Source: Streptomyces sp. SJL17-4
Lineage (GTDB): Bacteria; Actinomycetota; Actinomycetes; Streptomycetales; Streptomycetaceae
DNA: 64,000 nt
NCBI RefSeq assembly: GCF_036826855.1
Contig: NZ_CP104578.1
Location: 3,596,001-3,660,000, forward strand
Direction of reading: 5' to 3'
Shown here in pieces: positions 37,492-50,736 of this stretch. The position numbers were made by a program, and so were the translations under genes. Numbering within the stretch: the stretch's first letter is position 1; each line of letters opens with the position of its first letter. The notes under the pieces were generated by a model that saw only the letters and a program-made list of their open reading frames with translations, was not told where the DNA came from and did no database searches.

Positions 37492-38586
37492 ATGACACTC
37501 GACACGCCCTACCGGGCGATCTTCTGCGACCTGCTGACCGACACGACCCTGGACATCCTGCCGCTGCGGGACGTCCAGTGCGACGACTACATCGGCCGGG
37601 CCGGCTCCCTGTCCGGCACCATCCCCCTCCCGGACCGGACCATCGCCGAACGGGCCCACAAGGTCCGGGCGGGCCGCACCGCGGTCTACCTGGAGCGCGG
37701 CGGCGACCTGTGGTGGGGCGGCATCGTCTGGACGACCAACCTGCAGAGCAGCGACCGCGGGGTGATGACCCTGGGCATCCAGGCCGCCACCTTCGACTCG
37801 TACGCGACCCGGCGCCGGATCCGCAGGCCGATCACGTTCACCCAGCCGACCGACCAGCTCGACATCGCCCGCACGCTCTGGGCGGACCTCTCGGCCGGCC
37901 TGGGCAAGAGCGCCGTCGAAGCCGGCAAGGAGACCTCCGAGGTGCTGCGCACGGCGTCCTGGCGGCTCGGCGACGAGACCGTCTACCAGGAGGCGCTCGA
38001 CCAGCTCGGCGCCCAGGAGAACGGCTTCGAGTACCAGATCCTCGTCTACCGCGACCCGGTCGACGGGCGGCGGCTGCGCCAGCTGCGGCTCGGCTGGCCC
38101 AAGATCCGTACCGGCGCGACCGACATGGTCTTCGACCGGCCCGGCGCCATCCTCAGCTACTCGTTCCCCGACGACGCGACCCGCGGCGGCACCACCGCCC
38201 TGGCCCGCGGCGCCTCCACCAACAGCAACGCGGCCGCCGAGTCCCGGCCGACCGTCTCCGAGGAGATGCTCAGCCCCGACCTCGGCGAATGGCCGCGGGT
38301 CGACCTCTCGTCCGACCACAACGAGATCAGCGACGTCGCCACCCTCGACTCGCTGGCCACGGCGCAGCTCAAGGCGGCGAGCGGCTCCGTGCTGATCCCC
38401 GAGATCAGCATCCGCCTCGGCGGCATCGTCCCGCCCGCGCTCCTCGGCCGTACGGCCAGGATCCGGATCACCGACGAGTGGCACCCCCAGGGGCTCGACG
38501 CCCGCTACCGGATCGTCGGCGTCAAGTTCCGGCCGCCGGAGCGCGGCCGGCCCGACACCGCCGAGCTCAGCCTTGAGGAGGCCTGA
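37492..38586 (+). CDS. Tail hub / Gp37-like minor tail protein
   Basis: A 364-residue protein resembling the siphovirus Gp37-like (hub, gp27-type) minor tail proteins. It has an N-terminal strand-rich domain (LSGTIPLPDRTIAERAHKVR; GGDLWWGGIVWTTNLQSSDR), a central helical insert (QLDIARTLWADLSAGLGKSA) and a C-terminal OB-like region (LLGRTARIRITDEWHP; DARYRIVGVKF). It would form the central hub at the tail tip. In most siphophages the hub gene directly follows Dit; here three receptor-binding genes are inserted between them. The stop overlaps the next ATG. Confidence 0.8.
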   Translation: MTLDTPYRAIFCDLLTDTTLDILPLRDVQCDDYIGRAGSLSGTIPLPDRTIAERAHKVRAGRTAVYLERGGDLWWGGIVWTTNLQSSDRGVMTLGIQAATFDSYATRRRIRRPITFTQPTDQLDIARTLWADLSAGLGKSAVEAGKETSEVLRTASWRLGDETVYQEALDQLGAQENGFEYQILVYRDPVDGRRLRQLRLGWPKIRTGATDMVFDRPGAILSYSFPDDATRGGTTALARGASTNSNAAAESRPTVSEEMLSPDLGEWPRVDLSSDHNEISDVATLDSLATAQLKAASGSVLIPEISIRLGGIVPPALLGRTARIRITDEWHPQGLDARYRIVGVKFRPPERGRPDTAELSLEEA

Positions 38587-39227
38587 TGGCCCAGCTGCCC
38601 GAGGACATCATCGACCGGCTCATCCAGATGGAACGCCGGATCCAGGCCCTGTCCACCGCCGTGAACACCCGCCCGCCGATCACCGAGGTCGTCAACGGCT
38701 CGCTCACCGTGCGCCGCCAGCCCGACCCCGCCGACCCGACGACCTCCGTCACGCTCGCCCAGATCAACAGCAGCGGCCCCGGCGCCTCCAAGCCGGTCCT
38801 GCGGGTGAGCGACGCCTACGGCCACGAGATCCTCTCCGACGACATCCTCACCGGCGGCCTCGCCCGGCCCTGGCTGCCGATGCTCCCGCCGCAGGACTGG
38901 GCCTCCGCGAACTGGCCGGCCACCAGCGCCACCACCTGGACCACGATCGCCCACTCGCAGAACCCGATCTGGCAGCCCAAGCTGCGCCTGCGCATGGCCA
39001 CCCGGGTCTCCAGCGGGGCGACCGGCCAGATCCGGGTGATGGTCAACGGCGTCCAGTTCGGCACGACCGTCGCCGCCGGCACCATCTTCGACCACACCGA
39101 CCTGGCCACCGCGGACATGCAGGCCAACTTCGGCAAGGACCTGACGGTGGAGATCCACGGCATCGTCACCAGCGCCTCCGGCACGGTCTACGCCAAGCCG
39201 ATCCTGATGCACGGCCGCCAGACCTGA
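38586..39227 (+). CDS. Minor tail/tip protein with coiled-coil N-terminus
   Basis: A 213-residue protein starting MAQLPEDIIDRLIQMERRIQ, a short coiled coil of the sort that trimerises tail fibres. A linker follows, then a strand-rich C-terminal domain (WTTIAHSQNPIWQPKLRLRM; QIRVMVNGVQFGTTVAAGTI) similar to carbohydrate-binding sandwiches. It is translationally coupled to the hub gene. It could be a fourth, structurally distinct receptor-binding protein. Confidence 0.65.
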   Translation: MAQLPEDIIDRLIQMERRIQALSTAVNTRPPITEVVNGSLTVRRQPDPADPTTSVTLAQINSSGPGASKPVLRVSDAYGHEILSDDILTGGLARPWLPMLPPQDWASANWPATSATTWTTIAHSQNPIWQPKLRLRMATRVSSGATGQIRVMVNGVQFGTTVAAGTIFDHTDLATADMQANFGKDLTVEIHGIVTSASGTVYAKPILMHGRQT

Positions 39228-39260
39228 CCCACCCCACCCCCCTCCCCGAGAGGAGCCACC

Positions 39261-39725
39261 ATGATCCCCGACCCGCTCCACCCCTGGGGCCTGGCCATCG
39301 ACTACGCGGGCCGCGGCACCCTCACCGAGAACGGCCACACGATCGGCGTCCGCCTGTACGACAACACCCTCGGCGGCCCGCTGGAACGCGACCCGATGAC
39401 CGGCGAGTATCCGGCCGTGTACGTCACCGCGCAGATCGGCGAGACCGGCGAGAGCGGCGCCTTCCTGCGCGGCTACGGCGTCGTCACGGTCAACCCGGCG
39501 AACGGCAACCCGGCCGTGCCCGACCCGACCGCCGTCCAACGCGCCGTCGAGGCCTCGCTCGCCGACTTCGAGACCCGCCGCCTCGCCTACGCCGCACTGT
39601 GCGCCACCTGGACCCCGCCCGCCCCGGCACCGGACCCGGAACCCGAGCCGACTCCGGAACCGACTCCGGGCCCGACTCCGGAACCGACTCCGGAACCGAC
39701 ACCCGAGCCGACCCCGGAGCCGTAA
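39261..39725 (+). CDS. Unknown tail-associated protein with Pro-Thr-Glu repeat tail
   Basis: A 154-residue protein. The N-terminal 115 residues look folded (AIDYAGRGTLTENGHTIGVR; YPAVYVTAQIGETGESGAFL; ASLADFETRRLAYAALCATW). The last roughly 35 residues are Pro-rich with tandem E-P-T-P units, encoded by repeated CCGACTCCGGAA-type DNA. It is not recognised. The extended tail could be a spacer or a flexible attachment between tail tip and another part. Confidence 0.55.
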   Translation: MIPDPLHPWGLAIDYAGRGTLTENGHTIGVRLYDNTLGGPLERDPMTGEYPAVYVTAQIGETGESGAFLRGYGVVTVNPANGNPAVPDPTAVQRAVEASLADFETRRLAYAALCATWTPPAPAPDPEPEPTPEPTPGPTPEPTPEPTPEPTPEP

Positions 39726-39744
39726 CCACCGCGGCCGACTCCCG

Positions 39745-39842
39745 CACCACACCCCGTAGGCCCGCCCCACCCCGTACGTCCGCCCCACCCGTACGCCCCG
39801 CCCCACCCCGTATGCCCGCCCGCCCACCGCGCGGGCCTTTTT
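39745..39842 (+). terminator. GC-rich repeats and terminator before the lysis genes
   Basis: Imperfect repeats of GCCCCACCCCGTA-type sequence run from about 39745 to 39813. A GCCCGC/GCGGGC stem (39814-39819 with 39831-39836) followed by CTTTTTC makes an intrinsic-terminator-like element. It may limit readthrough from the tail genes into the lysis cassette. Confidence 0.65.
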
Positions 39843-39861
39843 CATGTCCGGAGGACACCAG

Positions 39862-40773
39862 ATGGCCACTCCCCTCCCCGCGGACCGGCTCCTCGCCGCA
39901 CTCCGCGCCGAAGGCGTCACCGTCGTCGAACACCCCGGCTGGCGCTCCCACAACCGCAACCACACCGGCGCCTGGGGCCCGGTCACCGGCGTGATGATCC
40001 ACCACACCGTCAGCTCCGGCACCAGGTCCACCGTCGAGATGTGCTTCAACGGCTACGAAGGCCTGCCCGGACCGCTCTGCCACGGCGTCATCGCCAAGGA
40101 CGGCACCGTCCACCTCGTTGCCGACGGACGCGCCAACCACGCCGGCGGCGGCGACCCGTCCGTCCTCCAGGCCGTGATCACCGAGACGTACGGGGACCGG
40201 CCGCCGGCCCCGCGCGAACACCAGGGCAGCCACAGCGCCGTCGACGGCAACTCCCGCTTCTACGGCTTCGAGTGCGTCAACCTCGGCAACGGCACCGATC
40301 CCTGGCCGGCCGCCCAGCTCGACGCCATCGAACGGGTCTCCGCCGCCCTCTGCCGGGCCCACGGCTGGGGCGCCAAGTCCGTCATCGGCCACCTGGAGTG
40401 GTCCGACTGGAAGAGCGACCCCAAGGGCTTCGGCATGCCGACCCTCCGGCAGCGCGTCCAGACCCGGCTCGCCAAGGCCCCCGCCAGGCCCACCCCCGGC
40501 AGCGGCAAGCCCGCCACCCCCCGCCTCCAGCCGTTCCCGGGCACCTCGTTCTTCCGCAAGGAGACGAGCTCCCCGGTCATCACGGCCATGGGACGCCGTC
40601 TCGTCGCCGAGGGCTGCGCCGCGTACACCGTCGGCCCCGGCCCCCGCTGGAGCGAGGCCGACCGGCTCAGCTACGCGAAGTGGCAGCGCAAGCTCGGCTT
40701 CCGCGGCTCCGACGCCGACGGCATCCCCGGCGCCGCGTCCTGGAACGCGCTGAAGGTCCCGTACACGAAGTAA
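39862..40773 (+). CDS. N-acetylmuramoyl-L-alanine amidase (endolysin)
   Basis: A 303-residue enzyme with an N-terminal amidase_2 (PGRP/T7 lysozyme-like) domain. Metal ligands are visible in GVMIHHTVSS (His), in the His of HLEWSDWK and in the zinc-region residues around SDWKSDPKG. A Pro-rich linker follows residue 205. The C-terminal 75 residues form a peptidoglycan-binding domain (RRLVAEGCAAYTVG; LSYAKWQRKLGFRGSDADGI). It cleaves the amide between MurNAc and the stem peptide. No signal peptide, so export needs the adjacent holin. The start is chosen at 39862 with GGAGG 7 nt upstream. Confidence 0.88.
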   Translation: MATPLPADRLLAALRAEGVTVVEHPGWRSHNRNHTGAWGPVTGVMIHHTVSSGTRSTVEMCFNGYEGLPGPLCHGVIAKDGTVHLVADGRANHAGGGDPSVLQAVITETYGDRPPAPREHQGSHSAVDGNSRFYGFECVNLGNGTDPWPAAQLDAIERVSAALCRAHGWGAKSVIGHLEWSDWKSDPKGFGMPTLRQRVQTRLAKAPARPTPGSGKPATPRLQPFPGTSFFRKETSSPVITAMGRRLVAEGCAAYTVGPGPRWSEADRLSYAKWQRKLGFRGSDADGIPGAASWNALKVPYTK

Positions 40774-40813
40774 CCACCGCACACGAGTAACCACCGCACC
40801 AGAGGAGACCCCG

Positions 40814-41053
40814 ATGTCCGATGCCGCCCAGCGCACGGCCCGTACCGTCCTCCAGACCGCCGTCGGCATCGCCGTCGTGCTCCCCGCGATCGTCGACGCC
40901 TCCGGCATCCCCGCGACCCTCCCCTGGGTCGCCGGCGCGCTGGCCGTCGCCGGCGGACTCACCCGGGTGATGGCACTGGACGCGGTGCAGAACCTGCTCC
41001 CGTCCTGGCTCCGCAGCACCCCGGCCCGGGGCGGTGCCGATGACCGAGCCTGA
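40814..41053 (+). CDS. Holin-like small membrane protein
   Basis: A 79-residue protein with two hydrophobic segments (TVLQTAVGIAVVLPAIVDA and LPWVAGALAVAGGLTRVMAL). A short positively charged N-terminus and a polar C-terminus flank them. It sits directly after the endolysin gene. This matches class II holins of actinophages. It overlaps the next gene by about 14 bases. Confidence 0.78.
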   Translation: MSDAAQRTARTVLQTAVGIAVVLPAIVDASGIPATLPWVAGALAVAGGLTRVMALDAVQNLLPSWLRSTPARGGADDRA

Positions 41054-41303
41054 TCCGAACGACCCCGTGGCCGTCGCCCTCGAACTGGAACGGCTCCGCG
41101 GCACCCTGGAGGCCGGCTTCGCCCGCGTCGACGGCGCGCTCGCGCTCCTCGTCCAGCGCAGCGACCAGACCGACCGGCAGCTCGCCGACCACGAGGCCCG
41201 CCTCGACGGTCTCGAACGCGCCCGCTGGCCGCTGACCAGCATCCTCGCGCTCGCCGCGAGCGCCGGAGCGCTCGTCGCGGTGTGGGAGCTGGCCGCCAGG
41301 TAA
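41040..41303 (+). CDS. Second small membrane protein of the lysis cassette
   Basis: An 87-residue protein with a coiled-coil N-terminal half (LELERLRGTLEAGFARVDGA; LADHEARLDGLERARW) and a single C-terminal hydrophobic segment (PLTSILALAASAGALVAVWE). It overlaps the holin-like gene. Proteins of this layout follow holins in actinophage lysis modules and may modulate the holin. ATG 41040 is chosen; a GTG at 41034 is possible. Confidence 0.7.
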   Translation: MTEPDPNDPVAVALELERLRGTLEAGFARVDGALALLVQRSDQTDRQLADHEARLDGLERARWPLTSILALAASAGALVAVWELAAR

Positions 41304-41323
41304 CCCCTTCGGGGGAGCGCACG

Positions 41324-41365
41324 CCGAAGGGCGGCCACCCCGTTTCCGGGGTGACCGCCCTTCGG
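41324..41365. terminator. Bidirectional terminator between lysis genes and rpoC
   Basis: A 19-bp stem with one mismatch (41324-41342 with 41347-41365) and a TTTC loop. The mismatch becomes a G-U pair in the minus-strand transcript, so it may be tuned for rpoC. It ends both the tail/lysis operon and rpoBC. Confidence 0.9.
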
Positions 41366-41379
41366 TTCAAGCGACTCGC

Positions 41380-45294
<3,915 letters not shown>

Positions 45295-45401
45295 TATGCG
45301 TCAATCCCTCTCAGGGTTGTAAGGCTTGGGGTCTGATACGGGGGTCCTGGGGCCGGCCGGGGACTCAGCGGTGAAACGCCGAGCCCCCGACCGAACTCCC
45401 G

Positions 45402-48400
45402 TCAGACCTCTTCGACGCTGCTCGGCTCGCGCCGGGACAGGTCGATGCCGAGCTCCTCCGCTGCGCGGAAGACGTCCTCGTCGGTGTCGCGCATCTCGAT
45501 GGACATGCCGTCCGAGGACAGCACCTCCACGTTGAGGCACAGGGACTGCATCTCCTTGATGAGCACCTTGAAGGACTCGGGGATGCCGGGCTCAGGGATG
45601 TTCTCGCCCTTGACGATGGCCTCGTAGACCTTCACGCGGCCGGTCACGTCGTCGGACTTGATCGTCAGCAGCTCCTGGAGGGCGTAAGCGGCGCCGTACG
45701 CCTCCAGCGCCCACACCTCCATCTCACCGAAGCGCTGGCCACCGAACTGGGCCTTACCACCCAGCGGCTGCTGGGTGATCATCGAGTACGGGCCGGTCGA
45801 CCGGGCGTGGAGCTTGTCGTCGACCAGGTGGTGGAGCTTGAGGATGTACATGTACCCGACGGAGATCGGGTCCGGGAACGGCTCGCCGGAGCGGCCGTCG
45901 AACAGCCTCGCCTTACCGGTCGGGAGCACCATGCGCTCGCCGTCGCGGTTCGGGATGGTGTGGTTCAGCAGACCCGCGAGCTCGTCCTCACGCGCACCGT
46001 CGAAGACCGGGGTGGCGACGTTGGTGCCGGGGGCGACCTTGTCGGCGCCGATCACCTGGAGGCGCTGCGCCCACTCGTCCGCGAGACCGGAGACGTCCCA
46101 GCCGCGGCTGGCGAGCCAGCCGAGGTGGATCTCCAGGACCTGTCCCGGGTTCATTCGGGACGGGACACCCAGCGGGTTGAGGATGATGTCGACCGGGGTG
46201 CCGTCCTCCAGGAACGGCATGTCCTCGATCGGCAGGATCTTCGAGATGACGCCCTTGTTGCCGTGACGGCCGGCGAGCTTGTCACCGTCGGTGATCTTGC
46301 GCTTCTGGGCGACGTAGACGCGGACCAGCTGGTTCACGCCCGGGGGAAGCTCGTCGCCCTCCTCGCGGTCGAAGACGCGGACGCCGATGATCTTGCCGAT
46401 CTCGCCGTGCGGCACCTTCAGCGAGGTGTCACGGACCTCACGGGCCTTCTCACCGAAGATCGCGCGGAGCAGGCGCTCCTCCGGGGTCAGCTCGGTCTCA
46501 CCCTTGGGCGTGACCTTGCCGACCAGGATGTCGCCGGCGACGACCTCGGCACCGATACGGATGATGCCGCGCTCGTCGAGGTCCGCGAGGACCTCCTCGG
46601 AGACGTTCGGGATGTCCCGGGTGATCTCCTCCGGGCCGAGCTTGGTGTCACGGGCGTCGACCTCGTGCTCCTCGATGTGGATCGAGGAGAGGACGTCGTC
46701 CTGCACGAGGCGCTGCGACAGGATGATCGCGTCCTCGTAGTTGTGACCCTCCCACGGCATGAACGCCACGAGCAGGTTCTTGCCGAGCGCCATCTCGCCG
46801 TCTTCGGTGGCGGGACCGTCGGCGAGGACCTGGCCCTCGATCACGCGGTCGCCCTCGTCGACGACGACCTTCTGGTTGACCGAGGTGCCCTGGTTCGAGC
46901 GCGAGAACTTGTGCAGGCGGTACGTGATGTACGTGCCGTCGTCGTTGGCGACGGTGACGTAGTCCGCGGAGAGCTCCTGGACGACACCGTCCTTCTCGGC
47001 CTTGAGCACGTCGCCGGCGTCGGTGGCACAGCGGTACTCCATGCCGGTGCCGACGAGCGGGGCCTCCGACTTGATCAGCGGCACCGCCTGGCGCATCATG
47101 TTCGCGCCCATGAGGGCACGGTTGGCGTCGTCGTGCTCGAGGAACGGGATCATGGCGGTCGCGACCGACACCATCTGGCGCGGCGAGACGTCCATGTAGT
47201 CCACGTCCGACGGCTCGACGTAGTCGACCTCGCCGCCACGCTTACGCACCAGGACACGGGGCTCGGTGAACTGCAGGTCGTCGTTGAGCGCGGCGTTGGC
47301 CTGCGCGATGACGAAGCGGTCCTCCTCGTCGGCGGTGACGTAGTCGACCTCGTCGGTGACCTGGCCGTCGACGACCTTGCGGTACGGCGTCTCGATGAAG
47401 CCGAACGCGTTGACGCGGCCGTACGAGGCGAGCGAACCGATCAGACCGATGTTCGGGCCTTCGGGGGTCTCGATCGGGCACATGCGTCCGTAGTGGGACG
47501 GGTGCACGTCTCGGACCTCGAAGCCGGCCCGCTCACGGGACAGACCACCAGGGCCCAGCGCCGAGAGACGACGCTTGTGCGTCAGACCCGACAGCGGGTT
47601 GTTCTGGTCCATGAACTGCGACAGCTGGCTGGTGCCGAAGAACTCCTTGATGGAGGCGACGACCGGCCGGATGTTGATCAGGGTCTGCGGCGTGATCGCC
47701 TCGACGTCCTGGGTGGTCATGCGCTCACGCACGACGCGCTCCATACGAGCCAGACCCGTGCGGACCTGGTTCTGGATGAGCTCGCCGACGTTGCGCAGAC
47801 GACGGTTGCCGAAGTGGTCGATGTCGTCGGTCTCGACGACGATCTCGTTGCCGTTCTCGCCGATCGTCTCGGTCTCGCCCGCGTGGAGCTTGACCAGGTA
47901 CTTGATCGTGGCGATGACGTCATCGGTGGTGAGCACGCCGGCGTCCAGCGGCTCGTCGGCGCCGAGCTTCTTGTTCACCTTGTAGCGGCCGACCTTGGCG
48001 AGGTCGTAGCGCTTCGGGTTGAAGTAGAGGTTCTCGAGCAGCGTCTGAGCGGCCTCACGGGTCGGCGGCTCGCCCGGACGCAGCTTGCGGTAGATGTCGA
48101 GCAGCGCGTCGTCCTGGCCCTGGGTGTGGTCCTTCTCCAGGGTGGCGCGCATGGACTCGTACTCGCCGAACTCCTGCAGGATCTGCTCGGTGGTCCAGCC
48201 GAGAGCCTTGAGGAGGACGGTGACGGACTGCTTGCGCTTGCGGTCGATGCGGACACCGACCAGGTCGCGCTTGTCGATCTCCATCTCCAGCCAGGCACCC
48301 CGGGACGGGATGATCTTGGCCGAGAAGATGTCCTTGTCGGACGTCTTGTCGATGGAGGAGTCGAAGTAGACACCCGGCGAACGGACCAGCTGCGACACCA

Positions 48401-48884
48401 CGACACGCTCGGTGCCGTTGATGACGAAGGTGCCCTTGTTCGTCATGAGCGGGAAGTCGCCCATGAAGACCGTCTGGGACTTGATCTCGCCGGTCTCGTT
48501 GTTGGTGAACTCTGCGGTGACGAAGAGCGGGGCACCGTACGTGAAGTCACGGTCCTTGCACTCGTCGATCGAGTTCTTCGGCGGCTCGAAGCGGTGGTCG
48601 CGGAAGGTCAGCGACATCGACCCGGAGAAGTCCTCGATCGGAGAGATCTCCTCGAAGATCTCCTCCAGACCGGACTTCCTGGGGACGTCCTGTCCCGACT
48701 CAAGGGCAGCCTCGACGCGAGCCTTCCAGGCGGCGTTACCGAGCAGCCAGTCAAAGCTCTCGGTCTGCAGCGCGAGGAGGTTCGGAACCTCGAGGGGCTC
48801 CTTGATCTTTGCAAAGGAGATGCGCAGCGGGGCGGTGCTTGCGCCGTTGTTCGTATTGGTCGAGGCGTTGCGCGAGGCGGCCAA
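45402..48884 (-). CDS. rpoB: DNA-directed RNA polymerase subunit beta
   Basis: A 1160-residue subunit. I chose the TTG at 48882-48884 ((M)[19 protein letters not shown]) because the Streptomyces family begins there and AAGGA lies about 9 nt upstream. An in-frame ATG at 48935 and a GTG further upstream would add 17-29 residues with no conservation. The rifampicin region reads [16 protein letters not shown] then [13 protein letters not shown], with wild-type His and Ser, so no resistance substitution is present. rpoC follows after about 107 bases. Confidence 0.97.
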   Translation of the reverse strand: MAASRNASTNTNNGASTAPLRISFAKIKEPLEVPNLLALQTESFDWLLGNAAWKARVEAALESGQDVPRKSGLEEIFEEISPIEDFSGSMSLTFRDHRFEPPKNSIDECKDRDFTYGAPLFVTAEFTNNETGEIKSQTVFMGDFPLMTNKGTFVINGTERVVVSQLVRSPGVYFDSSIDKTSDKDIFSAKIIPSRGAWLEMEIDKRDLVGVRIDRKRKQSVTVLLKALGWTTEQILQEFGEYESMRATLEKDHTQGQDDALLDIYRKLRPGEPPTREAAQTLLENLYFNPKRYDLAKVGRYKVNKKLGADEPLDAGVLTTDDVIATIKYLVKLHAGETETIGENGNEIVVETDDIDHFGNRRLRNVGELIQNQVRTGLARMERVVRERMTTQDVEAITPQTLINIRPVVASIKEFFGTSQLSQFMDQNNPLSGLTHKRRLSALGPGGLSRERAGFEVRDVHPSHYGRMCPIETPEGPNIGLIGSLASYGRVNAFGFIETPYRKVVDGQVTDEVDYVTADEEDRFVIAQANAALNDDLQFTEPRVLVRKRGGEVDYVEPSDVDYMDVSPRQMVSVATAMIPFLEHDDANRALMGANMMRQAVPLIKSEAPLVGTGMEYRCATDAGDVLKAEKDGVVQELSADYVTVANDDGTYITYRLHKFSRSNQGTSVNQKVVVDEGDRVIEGQVLADGPATEDGEMALGKNLLVAFMPWEGHNYEDAIILSQRLVQDDVLSSIHIEEHEVDARDTKLGPEEITRDIPNVSEEVLADLDERGIIRIGAEVVAGDILVGKVTPKGETELTPEERLLRAIFGEKAREVRDTSLKVPHGEIGKIIGVRVFDREEGDELPPGVNQLVRVYVAQKRKITDGDKLAGRHGNKGVISKILPIEDMPFLEDGTPVDIILNPLGVPSRMNPGQVLEIHLGWLASRGWDVSGLADEWAQRLQVIGADKVAPGTNVATPVFDGAREDELAGLLNHTIPNRDGERMVLPTGKARLFDGRSGEPFPDPISVGYMYILKLHHLVDDKLHARSTGPYSMITQQPLGGKAQFGGQRFGEMEVWALEAYGAAYALQELLTIKSDDVTGRVKVYEAIVKGENIPEPGIPESFKVLIKEMQSLCLNVEVLSSDGMSIEMRDTDEDVFRAAEELGIDLSRREPSSVEEV

Positions 48885-49344
48885 GAGGGGGTCCTTCCGA
48901 GGGCTCGGACTCACTACGCGCGTACCGGTCCCCTGCATCGCTTCACGGCAGACTTTTCCTGATACGACCAAAAGGCCAGCTCAGACAGGGTCGGTCCACG
49001 AAGCGGATGCGAAGGTATGCCCCTGGTGACGGGCAGGGGGCAGCTAACAGGCAGCGCAAAGGGTCAGTGTAGCCACTCGGCTCACTGATGTCCAGGGCGA
49101 ATAATTCGCGACCCTCGTTGCTCTCAACTCCGCGGTACCTCGCGCCGTGCGGCGCACCTCGATACTGCCCGTTCAGCCGTCGATCCATGCCTCGGAAACG
49201 GATCGTTGTGACGACGCGTCCTGAGAATTGCGCGCTGCGTGCGGTTCGTCAAGGCCCCCCGGTCTGCGGGGCGCACGGCGAAGATCACCATACTCCGCTC
49301 CCGGCGGCCCTCGGGTCCTCCGCCACGCCCTTCCCGGGGAACGC
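48885..49344 (-). other. Leader and upstream region of rpoB
   Basis: This 460-base stretch between the rplL terminator and rpoB has no gene. It contains the rpoB promoter at 49066-49094 and a leader of about 175 bases. The remainder is AT-richer than its surroundings but shows no other element I can name. Confidence 0.6.
49066..49094 (-). promoter_or_regulatory. rpoB promoter
   Basis: Minus strand: TGGACA (49089-49094) and TACACT (49066-49071) with a 17-base spacer, a close match to the HrdB-type consensus. The expected start of transcription is near 49059. Confidence 0.7.
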
Positions 49345-49382
49345 CGAAAGGCGACCACCCACAAGGGTGATCGCCTTTCGGT
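49345..49382 (-). terminator. rplL terminator/attenuator
   Basis: A 17-bp stem with one mismatch (49345-49361 with 49366-49382) and an ACAA loop, 50 bases after the rplL stop. No T-run. It probably reduces readthrough from rplJL into rpoBC. Confidence 0.8.
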
Positions 49383-49432
49383 GCCTCCGCGTTACACGGG
49401 GGCAGGAGTCAGCTCAGCGAGCCGAAACGGTC

Positions 49433-49813
49433 TTACTTGACCGTGACGGAGGCACCGGCGGCCTTGAGGGACTCGGCGGCCTTCTCGGCAACGTCCTTCG
49501 CGACCTTCTCGAGGACCGGCTTCGGGGTGCCGTCGACGAGGTCCTTGGCCTCCTTGAGGCCCAGGGAGGTGAGCTCACGCACGACCTTGATGACCTGGAT
49601 CTTCTTGTCGCCGGCACCCTCGAGGATGACGTCGAACTCGTCCTGCTCGGCAGCCTCTTCGGCGGCAACCGGGGCGCCCGGGCCGGCAACGGCGACGGCC
49701 GCGGCGGCGGTGACGTCGAACTTCTCCTCGAAGGCCTTCACGAACTCGGAGAGCTCGATGAGGGTCATCTCCTCGAACTGGGCGAGGAGGTCGTCCTGAG
49801 AGAGCTTCGCCAT
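49433..49813 (-). CDS. rplL: 50S ribosomal protein L7/L12
   Basis: The stalk protein, 126 residues, that recruits and activates translation GTPases. It has the N-terminal dimerisation region ([20 protein letters not shown]), an Ala-rich hinge and the C-terminal domain ([24 protein letters not shown] region with [15 protein letters not shown]). I chose ATG 49813 with GGAAGGA upstream. Confidence 0.97.
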   Translation of the reverse strand: MAKLSQDDLLAQFEEMTLIELSEFVKAFEEKFDVTAAAAVAVAGPGAPVAAEEAAEQDEFDVILEGAGDKKIQVIKVVRELTSLGLKEAKDLVDGTPKPVLEKVAKDVAEKAAESLKAAGASVTVK

Positions 49814-49922
49814 GATGGGCGATCCTTCCACTAATTCGGCAGGTGCCGGATGTATAGAGAGGCGGGCGTTACGGCCCGCTACGACCTGTGCCTAGGCGGC
49901 ACAGATCATGACGCGAGCCGAA

Positions 49923-50453
49923 TTACTCGGCACCGCCCTGCTCGGCGAGCTTGACGCGAAGCGCCTCCGCGGTGCGGACGAACTTCGACGGCAGCGCCTG
50001 CAGGAGCGAGGCAGTCTGGGACTGCTTGCCCTTGAACGCGCCGGCCAGCTTGCTGAGCAGAACCTCGCGGGACTCGAGGTCCGCGAGCTTCTTGAACTCG
50101 TCGGCGGACAGCGCCTTGCCATCAAGGACACCGCCCTTGATGACGAGGTTCGGGTTCTCCTTGGCGAAGTCACGCAGAGCCTTCGCCGACTCCACCGGGT
50201 CACCGGTGACGAAGGCGGCCGCGGTCGAACCAGCAAGCTGGTCGTCCAGCGCGGAGATGCCGGCCTGGTTGGCCGCAATCTTGGTCAGCGTGTTCTTCAC
50301 CACGGCGTACTGGGCGTTCTCACCGAGCGAACGACGCAGCGTCTTCAGCTGCGCCACGGTGAGCCCCGTGTACGAGGTCAGCACGACGGCGTTCGAGCTG
50401 CGGAACTTGTCCTCAAGCTCGGCTACCGCGGCAGCCTTGTCGGGCCTTGCCAT
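49923..50453 (-). CDS. rplJ: 50S ribosomal protein L10
   Basis: A 176-residue stalk-base protein that binds L7/L12 dimers via its C-terminal helix. It starts [20 protein letters not shown]; the conserved [19 protein letters not shown] follows. AAGGAGG lies 11 bases upstream of the ATG. Its leader carries an attenuator-like hairpin (50503-50537), the expected place for L10-L7/L12 autoregulation. Confidence 0.97.
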   Translation of the reverse strand: MARPDKAAAVAELEDKFRSSNAVVLTSYTGLTVAQLKTLRRSLGENAQYAVVKNTLTKIAANQAGISALDDQLAGSTAAAFVTGDPVESAKALRDFAKENPNLVIKGGVLDGKALSADEFKKLADLESREVLLSKLAGAFKGKQSQTASLLQALPSKFVRTAEALRVKLAEQGGAE

Positions 50454-50502
50454 AGAGCGTCGGCCTCCTTCCGGGTGATGAGGACCGCTCAGAAGGCACT
50501 GA

Positions 50503-50537
50503 CAAAACAAAACGCCCCGGGCGCAGGCGCTCGGGGC
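50503..50537 (-). promoter_or_regulatory. rplJ leader hairpin (L10 leader-like) with T-run
   Basis: In the minus-strand transcript GCCCCG-AGCGC pairs with the GCGC-CGGGGC arm (50514-50537), followed by GTTTTGTTTTG (50503-50513), so it looks like an attenuator. Bacterial rplJL operons are commonly controlled by L10 binding to their leader. I infer the same here; the specific L10-binding kink-turn was not mapped. Confidence 0.6.
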
Positions 50538-50671
50538 TCAGCTCAACCGCATCACGAAGATCCGGGAACTCATCCACAATCACCTGCGCGGGTCGTTCGC
50601 GTCGCAGCGAATCCTTCGGCCACCGCACCTTGACGGCACAGTGACGACCAGCGGTCTTTGGCTTCCTCGGA

Positions 50672-50701
50672 AGAGTACGCGACCGACGCGCCCGGGGGCA
50701 A
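50672..50701 (-). promoter_or_regulatory. Candidate rplJ promoter
   Basis: Minus strand: TTGCCC (50696-50701) and TACTCT (50672-50677) with an 18-base spacer, giving a leader of about 210 bases before rplJ that includes the L10-type hairpin. Confidence 0.5.
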
Positions 50702-50736
50702 ATCAGGCCTGACCACCCCCGGACGCCCGGCTCACC

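Noticed and set aside
39261..39842. CCGACTCCGGAA-type and GCCCCACCCCGTA-type repeats as regulatory arrays
   Set aside because: The first set is coding (E-P-T-P protein repeat) and the second is low-complexity GC-rich spacer before a terminator.
22890..41303. Intact prophage or integrative element
   Set aside because: No integrase, attachment-site repeats, terminase, portal or capsid are visible, so an intact prophage is not supported.
26028..41303. Contractile injection system (CIS/R-type tailocin) of the kind known in Streptomyces
   Set aside because: No sheath, baseplate wedge, spike-PAAR or AAA+ ATPase is seen; the tube, G/GT chaperone, tape measure, Dit and hub set is that of a non-contractile tail.
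45402..48971. Longer rpoB start at GTG/ATG upstream of 48884
   Set aside because: The extra residues are not similar to any RpoB N-terminus, and the TTG at 48884 has a better RBS and matches the Streptomyces RpoB start.
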